DNA from: Nocardia asteroides
GTDB taxonomy: Bacteria; Actinomycetota; Actinomycetes; Mycobacteriales; Mycobacteriaceae
Assembly (NCBI GenBank): GCA_019930625.1
Contig: CP082844.1
Coordinates: forward strand, 4,464,001-4,528,000
DNA: 64,000 nucleotides
Reading direction: 5' to 3'
Below the pieces are notes generated by a model. That model had not been told where the DNA came from. It made no database searches and saw only the letters and a list, made by a program, of their open reading frames with translations. Both the position numbers and the translations under genes were made by a program. How positions within the stretch are numbered: position 1 is the stretch's first letter; every line of letters starts with the position of its first letter. Below, piece by piece: positions 42,140 through 50,478 of the stretch.

Positions 42140-42817
42140 ATGACGACACCTGGATGGGCCGACGTGGACCGTTATCTCGTGGAGACGCTGGTGGCGGATC
42201 CCGATACCGATGCCGCGCTGGAGGCGAACAAGGCAGCCGGCCTGCCCGCGATCGACGTGTCCGCGCCCCAGGGGAAGTTCCTCCACCTGCTGGCCAGGAC
42301 GGTCGAAGCGCGGCGGGTGCTGGAGATCGGCACGCTCGGCGGATACAGCACGATCTGGCTCGCCCGCGCCGTAGGGGCCGAGGGCCGGGTGGTCACGCTC
42401 GAGTTCGCCGCCCAGCACGCCGAGGTGGCGCGCGCGAACCTGGAGCGGGCGGGCGTCGGCGACCGGGTCGAGATCCGGGTCGGCGCCGCGCTGGACAGTC
42501 TGCCCGTGCTCGCGGAAGAGGACCCGGACCCGTTCGATTTGGTGTTCATCGACGCGGACAAGGTGAACAACTCGAACTACGTGCTGTGGGCGCTGAGGCT
42601 GACCCGGCCGGGCTCGGTGATCATCGTCGACAACATGGTCCGCGGCGGAGCGATCGCCGAGGAGCACTCCGAGGACCCGCATGTCCAGGCCAGCCGCGAG
42701 CTGGTCGAGTTGCTCACCGCCGAGCCGAGCCTGGACGCGACCGTGGTCCAGACCGTCGGCAGCAAGGGCTGGGACGGCTTCGCGTATGCCGTGGTGAACG
42801 GCGACAGCTTCGAGTGA
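42140..42817 (+). CDS. O-methyltransferase (caffeoyl-CoA OMT family)
   Basis: A 225-residue class I SAM-dependent methyltransferase. SAM motif 'VLEIGTLGGYSTIWLARA' near residues 61-78; 'FDLVFIDADKVNNSNYVLWAL' near 135-155 contains the metal-binding Asp residues of the cation-dependent family; 'IIVDNMVRGG' near 168. Acceptor unknown, probably a catechol-type hydroxyl. ATG 42140 has CCAGG upstream. The end lies ten bases from the convergent oxidoreductase. Confidence 0.9.
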   Translation: MTTPGWADVDRYLVETLVADPDTDAALEANKAAGLPAIDVSAPQGKFLHLLARTVEARRVLEIGTLGGYSTIWLARAVGAEGRVVTLEFAAQHAEVARANLERAGVGDRVEIRVGAALDSLPVLAEEDPDPFDLVFIDADKVNNSNYVLWALRLTRPGSVIIVDNMVRGGAIAEEHSEDPHVQASRELVELLTAEPSLDATVVQTVGSKGWDGFAYAVVNGDSFE

Positions 42818-42827
42818 ACCGCCTGGG

Positions 42828-43820
42828 CTAAGGCTCCAGTACCACCTTGCCCATCGTCGCGCGCGTCTCCAGCGCGCGGTGCGCGGCGGCCGCGTCGGCG
42901 AGCGCGAAGCGGTGTACCGCGGGGCGCAGCCGGCCTGCGGCCGCCTCGGCCATGGCGAGGTCTTCGAGCACACGCAAGTCGCCGCCGACGCGCGCCGGCA
43001 TCGGCGGGCCGACCACCATCTCGGAGGTGATGCCGCGTTCGGCGAGCTCGTCGGCCGACAGCCGCACCGGTCCGTCGCCGTTCGACTTGCCGGACCAGCC
43101 GTAGACCAGATGCTGCCCGCCCGGTGCGAGCAGGTCCACGCCCGCCCGGCCGACGCCTCCGCCCACCGAGTCGAACAGCACGTTCGCCCCGCGGGTGCCG
43201 ACGTGGGTCCGCACCTGGTCGGGCCAGTCCGGCAACAGGTAGTCCACCGCCAGGTCGGCGCCGTTGCGCCGCACCTGCTCCACTTTCGCCGCGCCACCGG
43301 CCAAGCCGATCACCGTCGCTCCGGCGTTCTTGGCGTATTGCACCAACAGGGTGCCGATGCCGCCCGCCGCGGCGGTCACCAGGACGACGCTGCCGGGCCC
43401 CACATCGGTGAACTGGAGTATCCCCATGGTCGTTCGCCCGGTGCCGATCATGGCCACCGCCTCGGCCGCGTCCAGGTTCGCCGGAATCTCGTGCAGCCGG
43501 GCGGCGTCCGTCACCGCCAGCTCGGCGTAACCGCCGGGCACCGCGCCCAGATGGACCACCACCCGCGCACCGAGCAGGCTCGCGGCCACGTCGTCGCCGA
43601 CGCGGTCGACGGTGCCCGCGACTTCGCGTCCGGGAACGGTCGGCAGCTCCGGCAAGGGGAACGGCCCGGGCTCGCCCTCGCGCAGCGCGGTGTCGACCAG
43701 GTGCACCCCCGCCGCCGCCACCGCGATGCGGACTTGGCCGGGGCCGGGGACAGGATCGGGGACGGTCTCGTACCGCAAGTTCTCGGCCGGCCCGAAGGCG
43801 TGGAGGCGAATGGCGTGCAC
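42828..43820 (-). CDS. Zinc-independent quinone oxidoreductase-like MDR protein
   Basis: A 330-residue medium-chain reductase. N-terminal GroES-like domain ('GQVRIAVAAAGVHLVDTALREGEP') lacks the zinc cysteines of alcohol dehydrogenases; the NADPH motif is 'VLVTAAAGGIGTLLVQYAK' near 148-166. Members reduce quinones or enones. The GTG start is preceded by AGGAG seven bases upstream. It lies 47 bases after the TetR gene on the same strand and may be part of its transcript. Confidence 0.88.
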   Translation of the reverse strand: MHAIRLHAFGPAENLRYETVPDPVPGPGQVRIAVAAAGVHLVDTALREGEPGPFPLPELPTVPGREVAGTVDRVGDDVAASLLGARVVVHLGAVPGGYAELAVTDAARLHEIPANLDAAEAVAMIGTGRTTMGILQFTDVGPGSVVLVTAAAGGIGTLLVQYAKNAGATVIGLAGGAAKVEQVRRNGADLAVDYLLPDWPDQVRTHVGTRGANVLFDSVGGGVGRAGVDLLAPGGQHLVYGWSGKSNGDGPVRLSADELAERGITSEMVVGPPMPARVGGDLRVLEDLAMAEAAAGRLRPAVHRFALADAAAAHRALETRATMGKVVLEP

Positions 43821-43867
43821 GATGGCTCCTGTTCGTGAGAGGGTCGCCGCCAGCCTGCAACCTCAAC

Positions 43868-44542
43868 TCATGTCGAGGTCAACCGGTCCCGTCGCGCGGC
43901 CCTGGCCTCGAATCCGTCGCAGAGGGCGTCGAGCCCGTCGTAGAGCAGTTCCCGCTGGGTCAGGTCACTCGCCCCGCTACCGGCGAGGTCGGCCAGGGCG
44001 GGTGGGACCGGACCGTGCGGCGTGCCGTTCAACAGGGTCCGCAGCGCGTTGTCGCCGCCGGGGTCGATCCCCTTGCGGGCCATCAGTTCCGCGCTGATCT
44101 CCGGCAGCGTGGCGCCGGAGATGTGGTTCCATACCGTGAAGGACATGCTGGTCGCCTCCCGGGTGGACACGCCCAGTTCCAGGAATCCCTCCACCAACCA
44201 GGCCAGACAGGCCAGGCTCTGCGGTCCGAAGCTGTAGCGCGGGGTGGCGAAGGTGAGCAGCACCCACGGATGTTGCCGGTACAGGGCCCAGTCGATCTCG
44301 GCGGCGATGCGGACGCGGTCGCGCCAGGTCCACCTGTGTCCCTCCGGATCGGGGTACGGGTTGCGCCGGGCCACTTCGTCGGTCATCAACGCGAGCAGTT
44401 CGTCTTTGTTCGCGACGTGGCGATACAGCGACATGGCGCCGACACCCAGCCGGTCGGCGATGCGCCGCATGGACAGCGCGTCCAAGCCCTCGGCGTCGGC
44501 GAGCTCGATCGCGGTGTCGACGATTGCGGTGCGGTGCAGCAT
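43868..44542 (-). CDS. TetR/AcrR family transcriptional regulator (TetR_C-type)
   Basis: A 224-residue regulator. HTH residues about 1-50: 'IVDTAIELADAEGLDALSMRRIADRLGVGAMSLYRHVANKDELLALM'. The ligand domain follows ('WRDRVRIAAEIDWALYRQHPWVLLTF', 'LLYDGLDALCDGFEAR'), typical of the TetR C-terminal domain family. It is divergent from an MFS pump with two matching palindromes between them, so it most likely represses the pump and itself until a drug binds. Confidence 0.9.
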   Translation of the reverse strand: MLHRTAIVDTAIELADAEGLDALSMRRIADRLGVGAMSLYRHVANKDELLALMTDEVARRNPYPDPEGHRWTWRDRVRIAAEIDWALYRQHPWVLLTFATPRYSFGPQSLACLAWLVEGFLELGVSTREATSMSFTVWNHISGATLPEISAELMARKGIDPGGDNALRTLLNGTPHGPVPPALADLAGSGASDLTQRELLYDGLDALCDGFEARAARRDRLTST

Positions 44543-44580
44543 GCGTACACTGTACCCGGAGTCATGCGTACGACGTACGC
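44543..44580. promoter_or_regulatory. Two related palindromes between tetR and MFS gene, candidate operators
   Basis: GCGTAC-GAC-GTACGC (44566-44580) is a perfect inverted repeat. GCGTAC-ACT-GTACCC (44543-44557) matches in five of six arm positions. Centres are 23 bases apart. The first copy abuts the tetR start codon and the second lies before the pump's ATG, so one regulator can control both. Confidence 0.65.
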
Positions 44581-44602
44581 GCCAGCGGAAGGATGTTCGG
44601 AC

Positions 44603-46075
44603 ATGACAGACGTGCGGTCGGCGCGGCCCGCGCCGTCCACGGCGGGCTCGCGCCGGGCGTGGCTGGGCCTCGCGGTCCTGCTGCTGCCGGTGCTGCTGGT
44701 GTCGATGGACATCTCGGTGCTGTTCCTCGCGCTGCCGACGCTGACCCTCGATCTGGATCCCTCGGCGGACCAGCAGTTGTGGATCCTGGACATCTACGGG
44801 TTCCTGATCGCGGGCCTGCTGATCACCATGGGCAATGTCGGCGACCGGATCGGGCGGCGCAACATCCTGCTGGCGGGCGCGGCGGTCTTCGGCGTCGCGT
44901 CGGTGATAGCCGCCTTCGCGCCCAGCGCGGGCGTGCTGATCGCGGCGCGGGCGCTGATGGGCATCGGCGGCGCGACCCTGCTGCCGTCGAGCCTGGCGCT
45001 GATCTCGAGCCTGTTCCCGGACGTCCGGGAGCGAGCCGCCGCGATCGGTGTGTGGACGGCGTTCTTCGCGGGCGGCTCGGCCGTCGGACCGATCATCGGC
45101 GGCGTGCTGCTGCACCACTTCTGGTGGGGCTCGGTGTTTCTCATCAACCTCCCGGTGCTGCTGATCCTGCTCGTGTTCGGCCCGTTCGTCCTGCCCGAAC
45201 ACCGCGCGGGCGCGCTGGGGCCACTGGACCTGCCGAGCGTCGTCCTGTCGATCGGGGGCATCCTTCCGGTGGTGTATGGCATCAAGCACGCCGCGACCGA
45301 AGGGATCGACGCCCAGGCGATCGTCATCGCGCTGATCGGCGCGGTGATTCTCACCGCGTTCGTCCGCAGGCAGCGACAGCTCGACGAACCCCTGCTCGAC
45401 CTGCGATTGTTCACCCGGCCCCAATTCTCCGTGGCCATCGGCTCCAGCCTGGTAGGCATGATGTCGCTGGCCGGACTGAGCTATCTGACCAGCATCTACC
45501 TGCAGTCGGTGACCGGGCGCACGCCGCTGGCGGCGGCGCTGCTGGGCATCCCGATGGCGATCGCGGTGTTCGTCTTCTCGATGGGTGGCGCACGGGTCGG
45601 ACATCGGTTCGGCGCCCGCGCCACCTTCGTGTTCGCCTTGCTCGCCTCCGCGGCGGGCAACTTGATGCTGCTCGGTGTCGGCCCGCACGAGGGGCTCTGG
45701 TGGTACCTGGCGGGCTCCACGATCGCCGGAGTGGGCTACGGTCTGGCCTTCACGTTGGTGTCCGAAGTCGCGGTGTCCTCGGTGCCGCCGGAGCGGGCCG
45801 GCTCGGCGGTGGGTATCTCGGAGACCAGCTTCGAACTGGGCAATGCGCTGGGCTTGGCGTTGCTCGGTTCGCTCGCTGCGCTGATCTTCCGGTCCGGCGG
45901 CGACTACGCCTCGACGCTCGGCGAGACCATCCAGCAATCCGGCGGCAACGCCGTGCTGATCGAGTCGGCGCGCCGATCCTTCGTCGACGGGATGCACATC
46001 GCGGTGGCTGTCGGCGCGACCGCCCTCGCGGCGATGGCGCTGATCGCGCGGTTCGCCTCCCCGGGCCCACGCTGA
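44603..46075 (+). CDS. MFS drug/proton antiporter, DHA2 family
   Basis: A 490-residue transporter with 14 predicted helices. Motif A 'GNVGDRIGRRNILLAGA' lies between helices 2 and 3, and motif C-like 'MGIGGATLLPSSLALI' and 'GPIIGGVLLHHFWWG' follow; helix 1 has the 'VSMDISVLFLALP' acidic motif D1 of this family (LfrA, QacA-like). It probably exports cationic or hydrophobic drugs. ATG 44603 follows GGAAGGA; an upstream ATG at 44564 lies inside the operator and would add 13 residues. Confidence 0.9.
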   Translation: MTDVRSARPAPSTAGSRRAWLGLAVLLLPVLLVSMDISVLFLALPTLTLDLDPSADQQLWILDIYGFLIAGLLITMGNVGDRIGRRNILLAGAAVFGVASVIAAFAPSAGVLIAARALMGIGGATLLPSSLALISSLFPDVRERAAAIGVWTAFFAGGSAVGPIIGGVLLHHFWWGSVFLINLPVLLILLVFGPFVLPEHRAGALGPLDLPSVVLSIGGILPVVYGIKHAATEGIDAQAIVIALIGAVILTAFVRRQRQLDEPLLDLRLFTRPQFSVAIGSSLVGMMSLAGLSYLTSIYLQSVTGRTPLAAALLGIPMAIAVFVFSMGGARVGHRFGARATFVFALLASAAGNLMLLGVGPHEGLWWYLAGSTIAGVGYGLAFTLVSEVAVSSVPPERAGSAVGISETSFELGNALGLALLGSLAALIFRSGGDYASTLGETIQQSGGNAVLIESARRSFVDGMHIAVAVGATALAAMALIARFASPGPR

Positions 46076-46087
46076 GTCGAGCCGGGG

Positions 46088-46816
46088 TCAGCGGCCGAAC
46101 ACCGCCGTCACGATCTCGGCGGCCCAGCGGTTCATCGGCCGGATGACCGCGCCGTGCACCCAGCGCAGCGGCCGCACCACGATCGCGTGCCAGACGACCG
46201 CCACGGCGGCGAATACCGGACCCAGCACGTAGCGGTACACCGCCCGGCACGGCGCCACCAAGAGGACGCCCACGATAACGGTGGCCACCCACCACCCGTA
46301 ACGGGCGCTCGCGCGCACCACTCGCCACAGCGGGCGCAGCACCCAGCGCCACAACTGCGACAGCGGCCAGACGATCAGCCACTTCACCGTGCGATGGCAT
46401 ATCCACGCGATGGCATGGGCGATCGGGAACACGACCCAGCGCAGCAGCCAGGCTCCAGCCGGGCGAATCAGTCTGCGCCAGAGAAAGATCTCGACTGCGT
46501 GCCGGAGTGGTCGCAGCAGGTACTCCAGCAGGATGCTGACGAGCGGGGTGAGGATCAGACCCCACAGCAAGTGCTGCACCACCCAGCCCCACAGGAAGTC
46601 TTTCGCGAGGATCCAGGCGGGCCGCAGCACCCGGTGCCAGATCAGCTCCGCCGCCGGAACCAGCAGGCGCCGCGCAACGAACACCAGCGCGGCGCCGGTG
46701 ACGCGGCCCAGCAGGACGATTCCCTCCCACAGCAGCCGGATCGGAACGAGCACCACGATCGCGATCCCGCGCGCGATCCATTGGGCGATCGAGACGTGGG
46801 TGTCCGGCGTGGACAT
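46088..46816 (-). CDS. Tryptophan/arginine-rich membrane protein with six paired-proline repeats, unknown function
   Basis: A 242-residue protein I cannot assign. It holds 21 tryptophans and many arginines. Prolines come in six pairs 11-12 residues apart: 54/66, 91/103, 119/131, 151/162, 189/200, 216/227, each in a hydrophobic-hydrophobic-x-Pro-hydrophobic setting such as 'VLRPLW', 'LLRPLR' and 'VVRPLR'. Successive pairs are 27-38 residues apart. The result looks like six short membrane-dipping hairpins instead of regular transmembrane helices; a longer hydrophobic stretch covers 175-190. It follows the MFS gene convergently by 12 bases. ATG 46816 has only a weak G-rich upstream site. Confidence 0.72.
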   Translation of the reverse strand: MSTPDTHVSIAQWIARGIAIVVLVPIRLLWEGIVLLGRVTGAALVFVARRLLVPAAELIWHRVLRPAWILAKDFLWGWVVQHLLWGLILTPLVSILLEYLLRPLRHAVEIFLWRRLIRPAGAWLLRWVVFPIAHAIAWICHRTVKWLIVWPLSQLWRWVLRPLWRVVRASARYGWWVATVIVGVLLVAPCRAVYRYVLGPVFAAVAVVWHAIVVRPLRWVHGAVIRPMNRWAAEIVTAVFGR

Positions 46817-46964
46817 GGCGTTCCCCCTCGGCTGGCGCACGGGGGAAATGCCCCTGGCGAAAGAGTCTGTGCGGAGCCTACATTCGAGCACACGGCCGTG
46901 GCCGGGCGCGTGAGTAGAAATGCTCGAGTCGCGCACCGGCGCGCTGTCTCTCGAACGATGGCCT

Positions 46965-47100
46965 GCGGACTCGCCGCGTTGCGCACGAAGTTGTGCGATC
47001 CACCGTCGAGCTCGGCGGACACCGCGGACTCGCCGCGTTGCGCACGAAGCTGTGCAATCCACTATCGAGTTCGGCCGACACCGCCGGCTCACCTCGGCGC
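46965..47100. repeat. 59-bp imperfect tandem repeat, about 2.3 copies
   Basis: A unit beginning GCGGACTCGCCGCGTTGCGC starts at 46965 and again at 47024; a decayed third copy starts at 47083 (GCCGGCTCAC...). Each of the first two copies contains CGCAC-GAAG-(T/C)T-GTGC, a small stem. No spacers of unique sequence, hence not CRISPR. It may be a dispersed intergenic repeat (REP/MIRU-like). Confidence 0.65.
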
Positions 47101-47291
47101 ACGTGCCGCGCCTGTGTCCCTCGGCAACGCGTTCACCCTCGATTCCGACAGCGAGCTCCTGAGTCGGCGCACCTACGGCGCCGTGGGCATCACCGCCTAC
47201 CTCACGCGGCAGGATTCGCCGCAGCTCGCGTGCGACCACATCCCGGGCCGCGTGATCACGTGAACGCCGGGTGGGTGCACCGGTCTGCGCC

Positions 47292-47297
47292 TACAGT
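47292..47297 (+). promoter_or_regulatory. Candidate -10 of a leaderless promoter (SDR at 47305)
   Basis: TACAGT followed by seven bases and GTG. No ribosome binding site precedes the GTG. Confidence 0.45.
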
Positions 47298-47304
47298 CGA
47301 AATC

Positions 47305-48174
47305 GTGCATCACACCCGGGCCTCGAACAACGGTCGGCCCATCGCCGAGCGGGTGGCGACGCGGCTGCTGTATCCCACCACGCGTCCGCGCGCGCAGGCG
47401 CTGCGCGCCGCGGTCGACGGGAAGCTCGTGCTGGTCACCGGTTCGTCGCACGGCATAGGCAAGGCCAGTGCGCGCAAACTGGCGGCGGCGGGCGCGACGG
47501 TCCTGCTCGTCGCCCGTTCCGGTGCCGAACTCGAGCAACTGGCCGCGGAGATCGCCGCCGCGGGCGGCGTCGCGCACAGCTACCCCACGGATCTCACCGA
47601 CATGGACGCCGTCGAACGTCTCGGCCGCGGCCTCCTCGACGAGCACGGCCATCTCGACGTGGTGATCAACAACGCGGGCAAATCGATTCGCCGCCCGATC
47701 GACGAGTCCTACGACCGGTTCCACGATTTCACCCGCACCATCGATGTGAACTACCTCGGTCCGGTGCGGCTGCTGCTCACGTTGCTGCCCGCCATGCGCG
47801 CTCGCGGACGAGGCCACATCGTCAATGTGTCCACCTGGGGTGTGCGCATGCCGCCCGCGCCGCGCTGGGCGGCCTACGGCGCGTCCAAGTCCGCCTTCGA
47901 CGTCTGGCTGCGCAGCGTCGCGGCCGAAGTCGCCCACGACGGCGTCACGACCACTTCGATCTACCTGCCGCTCGTGCACACCAGAATGAGCGCGCCCACC
48001 GACTTCAGCCGTGTCCCCGGGCTCACCGTGAACGAGGCCGCGGACCTTGTCTGTCACGCGGTGACCGCCAAGCCGCGCGAAATCGCCCCGTGGTGGGCGG
48101 CTCCGGTACAGGCGTGGACCGATCTGACCCGTATCCACGCCCACCGGTTCATGGAACGGGCGTTCCGCCGCTGA
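47305..48174 (+). CDS. SDR family oxidoreductase
   Basis: A 289-residue SDR with an N-terminal extension of about 38 residues before the Rossmann fold. TGSSHGIG near residues 47-54, 'NNAGKSIRRP' near 127, catalytic Ser in 'VNVSTWGVRM' and Tyr/Lys in 'WAAYGASKSAFD'. The extension and 'IYLPLVHTRMSAPT' are like mycobacterial SDRs that act in lipid metabolism, often fused or next to acyl-CoA reductases. The GTG at 47305 fits a leaderless start; GTG 47260 is an alternative in frame. Confidence 0.82.
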   Translation: MHHTRASNNGRPIAERVATRLLYPTTRPRAQALRAAVDGKLVLVTGSSHGIGKASARKLAAAGATVLLVARSGAELEQLAAEIAAAGGVAHSYPTDLTDMDAVERLGRGLLDEHGHLDVVINNAGKSIRRPIDESYDRFHDFTRTIDVNYLGPVRLLLTLLPAMRARGRGHIVNVSTWGVRMPPAPRWAAYGASKSAFDVWLRSVAAEVAHDGVTTTSIYLPLVHTRMSAPTDFSRVPGLTVNEAADLVCHAVTAKPREIAPWWAAPVQAWTDLTRIHAHRFMERAFRR

Positions 48175-48213
48175 CCCGGTACGGCCGGGACATCCGGACG
48201 ACACGCCGGGACA

Positions 48214-48219
48214 TAGGAT
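48214..48219 (+). promoter_or_regulatory. Candidate -10 of a leaderless promoter (ureF)
   Basis: TAGGAT with six bases to the ureF ATG. No Shine-Dalgarno sequence. This would give ureFGD its own promoter. Confidence 0.4.
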
Positions 48220-48225
48220 CGACGG

Positions 48226-48891
48226 ATGCGTGAATCCGCCGCGACCGGCCTGGCTGCGTCCGGTCTCACGACGGTGCTCGCGCTCGCCGACTCGCGGCTG
48301 CCGATCGGCGGGCACGTGCACTCCGGAGGTGTGGAAGAAGCTGTCGCGTCCGGTTTGGTCCGCGACGTCGCGACGGTGGAGCTGTATCTGCGCCGCCGCA
48401 TCCGGACCTCGGGACTGGTGGCCGCGTCGCTCGCCGCGGCGGTGTGCGCGGGGGAACTGGATCCGGCGCGCGCGGAGACGGAAGCGGACGCCCGGACGCC
48501 CGCGCCCGCGGCGCGGGCCTCGTCCCGCGCGCAAGGCCGAGGACTGTTGCGGTTGGCGAAGCGGTTGTGGCCCCGGCACGACTGGTCCGCGCTGGGCACG
48601 ACACCGCATCTGTCCACGGTGTTCGGAATGGTCGGCGCGGCCGCAGAGGTGCCACCCCGGGAGACCGCGGGTGTGGTGGTCTACACCACGCTGACCGGCG
48701 CGGCCACTGCCGCGCAGCGTTTGCTGGCCCTCGACCCCGCCGCGATCGCCGCGTGCACGATCCGGCTGGCCGAGTTGTGCGACCGCGTCGCCGCCGAGGC
48801 CGTGACCGGTCTCGCCGCGATGTCCGATCCGCTGCAGGACGTGCTCGCCGAGCGTCACCGGCACCGTGACATGCCCCTGTTCGCGAGCTGA
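48226..48891 (+). CDS. ureF: UreF, urease accessory protein
   Basis: A 221-residue UreF, which binds UreD(H)-urease and recruits UreG for nickel insertion. '[26 protein letters not shown]' is the UreF N-terminal signature; 'LRLAKRLWP' and '[14 protein letters not shown]' follow the family. ureG starts 24 bases later. The structural genes ureABC are not in the window; an SDR gene stands upstream, so ureFGD form a separate unit here. Confidence 0.93.
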   Translation: MRESAATGLAASGLTTVLALADSRLPIGGHVHSGGVEEAVASGLVRDVATVELYLRRRIRTSGLVAASLAAAVCAGELDPARAETEADARTPAPAARASSRAQGRGLLRLAKRLWPRHDWSALGTTPHLSTVFGMVGAAAEVPPRETAGVVVYTTLTGAATAAQRLLALDPAAIAACTIRLAELCDRVAAEAVTGLAAMSDPLQDVLAERHRHRDMPLFAS

Positions 48892-48914
48892 AGCCCCGGA
48901 AGAAAGGAGACGCC

Positions 48915-49634
48915 ATGCCCCCGCACCTGATCGACGGTGAGCCGCACGACCACGGGCACGATCGTCCGAAACGGACCCGCACGCCCGGGGAAGCGCTGCG
49001 CGTAGGCGTCGGCGGCCCGGTGGGCTCCGGCAAGACCGCTCTGGTGGCCGCGCTGTGCAGGCAGTTGCGTGACGAGCTGTCGCTGGCGGTGCTGACCAAC
49101 GACATCTACACCACCGAGGACGCCGACTTCCTGCGCAGGCACGCGGTGCTGCCGGACGAGCGGATCACCGCCGTGCAGACCGGCGGCTGCCCGCACACCG
49201 CCATCCGCGACGACATCACCGCCAACCTCGACGCCATCGACGATCTGGTCGCGGCCAACCCGCCGCTGGATCTGATCCTGGTCGAATCCGGCGGCGACAA
49301 TCTCACCGCGACCTTCTCCTCCGGTCTGATCGACGTGCAGATCTTCGTGGTCGACGTGGCGGGCGGCGACAAGGTGCCGCGCAAAGGCGGTCCCGGTGTG
49401 ACATTCTCGGATCTGCTGGTGGTCAACAAGACCGATCTGGCGCCGCTGGTCGGCGCGGACCTCGGTGTGATGGAGCGGGACGCGGCACGGGTACGGGGCG
49501 ACCGGCCGACGGTGCTCGTCTCGCTCACCGAGGATCCCGCCGCCACGCCGGTGCTGGCCTGGGTGCGCGCGCAACTGCGCGCGGTAGCCGAGCAGGACCG
49601 GGCGGGCGCGGGCGAATCCGCCGCGGCGCACTGA
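48915..49634 (+). CDS. ureG: UreG, urease accessory GTPase
   Basis: A 239-residue SIMIBI GTPase delivering nickel to urease. The N-terminus is His-rich ('[15 protein letters not shown]'). P-loop '[18 protein letters not shown]' near residue 35; metal site Cys-Pro-His in '[13 protein letters not shown]' near 95; '[14 protein letters not shown]' is the NKxD guanine motif near 176. AAAGGAG eight bases before the ATG. It is the middle gene of ureF-ureG-ureD. Confidence 0.96.
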   Translation: MPPHLIDGEPHDHGHDRPKRTRTPGEALRVGVGGPVGSGKTALVAALCRQLRDELSLAVLTNDIYTTEDADFLRRHAVLPDERITAVQTGGCPHTAIRDDITANLDAIDDLVAANPPLDLILVESGGDNLTATFSSGLIDVQIFVVDVAGGDKVPRKGGPGVTFSDLLVVNKTDLAPLVGADLGVMERDAARVRGDRPTVLVSLTEDPAATPVLAWVRAQLRAVAEQDRAGAGESAAAH

Positions 49635-49642
49635 GTTCGCCG

Positions 49643-50299
49643 TTGCGCACGGAATTACGAATAGTCGCAGGCCGCACCGCGCTTCCGGAGATCCACGCGA
49701 CCGGCGGGTTGTCGGCCCGCCGTACCGGACCGCGCGTGGTGCATCTGATCGGCACCGCGGCGACGCCACTGGGAGGTGACGAACTCGACGTGGTGATCGT
49801 GGTCGCCCCGGGCGCCGAACTGGTGGTGCGCTCGGTCGCGGCGACGCTCGCGCTACCGGGCTCGGCGTCGCCGCTGTCGCTCGGGCGCTGGCGCCTCGAG
49901 GTCGGTAGCGGGGGAGCCCTGGATTTCGATCCCGAGCCGATGATCGTCGCGGGCGGGGCGCGACACCACACGGTCACCACGATCCGGCTGGCGTCCGGCG
50001 CTCGGGTACGTTTGCGCGAACGTGTCCAGATCGGCCGCGCCGGCGAGGATGGCGGCCAGTGGCGGGGGGATCTGATCGCCGACGTCGAGGACACGCCTCT
50101 GCTGCGTCACCGGTTGACGCTGGGCGCGGACACACCGGCCGATGACGCGCTGGCCGCGCCACGGGCACTGGAGAGCGAGCTCGTCTATCCGGACGCATGC
50201 ATCACTGCGACGACAGGGTTGACGCAGACCCGGCTACCGCTGGCAGCGGGCGGCAGTTTGTTCACCCGTACCGGGTCGCTGTTGAGCGCCTCGGGATGA
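49643..50299 (+). CDS. ureD: UreD (UreH), urease accessory protein
   Basis: A 218-residue UreD, the scaffold that binds urease and passes nickel. 'VVHLIGTAATPLGGDELDVVIVVAPGAELVVRSVAATLALPG' and 'GALDFDPEPMIVAGGARHHTVTTIRLASGARVRLRERVQIGR' follow the actinobacterial UreD pattern. The best start is TTG at 49643; no ATG or GTG fits nearby. It is on the short side for the family. A strong terminator follows about 115 bases after the stop. Confidence 0.9.
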   Translation: MRTELRIVAGRTALPEIHATGGLSARRTGPRVVHLIGTAATPLGGDELDVVIVVAPGAELVVRSVAATLALPGSASPLSLGRWRLEVGSGGALDFDPEPMIVAGGARHHTVTTIRLASGARVRLRERVQIGRAGEDGGQWRGDLIADVEDTPLLRHRLTLGADTPADDALAAPRALESELVYPDACITATTGLTQTRLPLAAGGSLFTRTGSLLSASG

Positions 50300-50412
50300 G
50301 CACCCGGGGGCGATAGTGCGGCGCGTGCAACGCCGTGGTCGTCCTCGGTCGCGAGTCGCTGCGGAGTTCGTCTCTTACAGGTGTGAACCGGTCGAGACGT
50401 GGAGATAGAAAG

Positions 50413-50446
50413 GGTGGGAACCCGACAGCGTCGTCGGGTTCCCACC
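50413..50446. terminator. Strong bidirectional intrinsic terminator after ureD
   Basis: GGTGGGAACCCGAC (50413-50426) and its exact complement (50433-50446) with a 6-base loop form a 14-bp stem, flanked by AAAG on one side and TTTT on the other. It lies between the convergent ureD and the 50479-51369 gene and can work in both directions. Confidence 0.92.
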
Positions 50447-50478
50447 TTTTCGGCCGGTGCCTGGTGAACGGCATCCGA

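Larger units (their letters stand above)
46817..47304. other. Intergenic region with a tandem repeat
   Basis: About 490 bases without a supported gene between divergent genes. It contains the 59-base tandem repeat listed separately. Open frames across it consist mostly of the repeat and lack domains. Confidence 0.55.

Noticed and set aside
46965..47100. CRISPR-like array
   Set aside because: The repeats are contiguous and imperfect, without unique spacers, and no cas gene is present.
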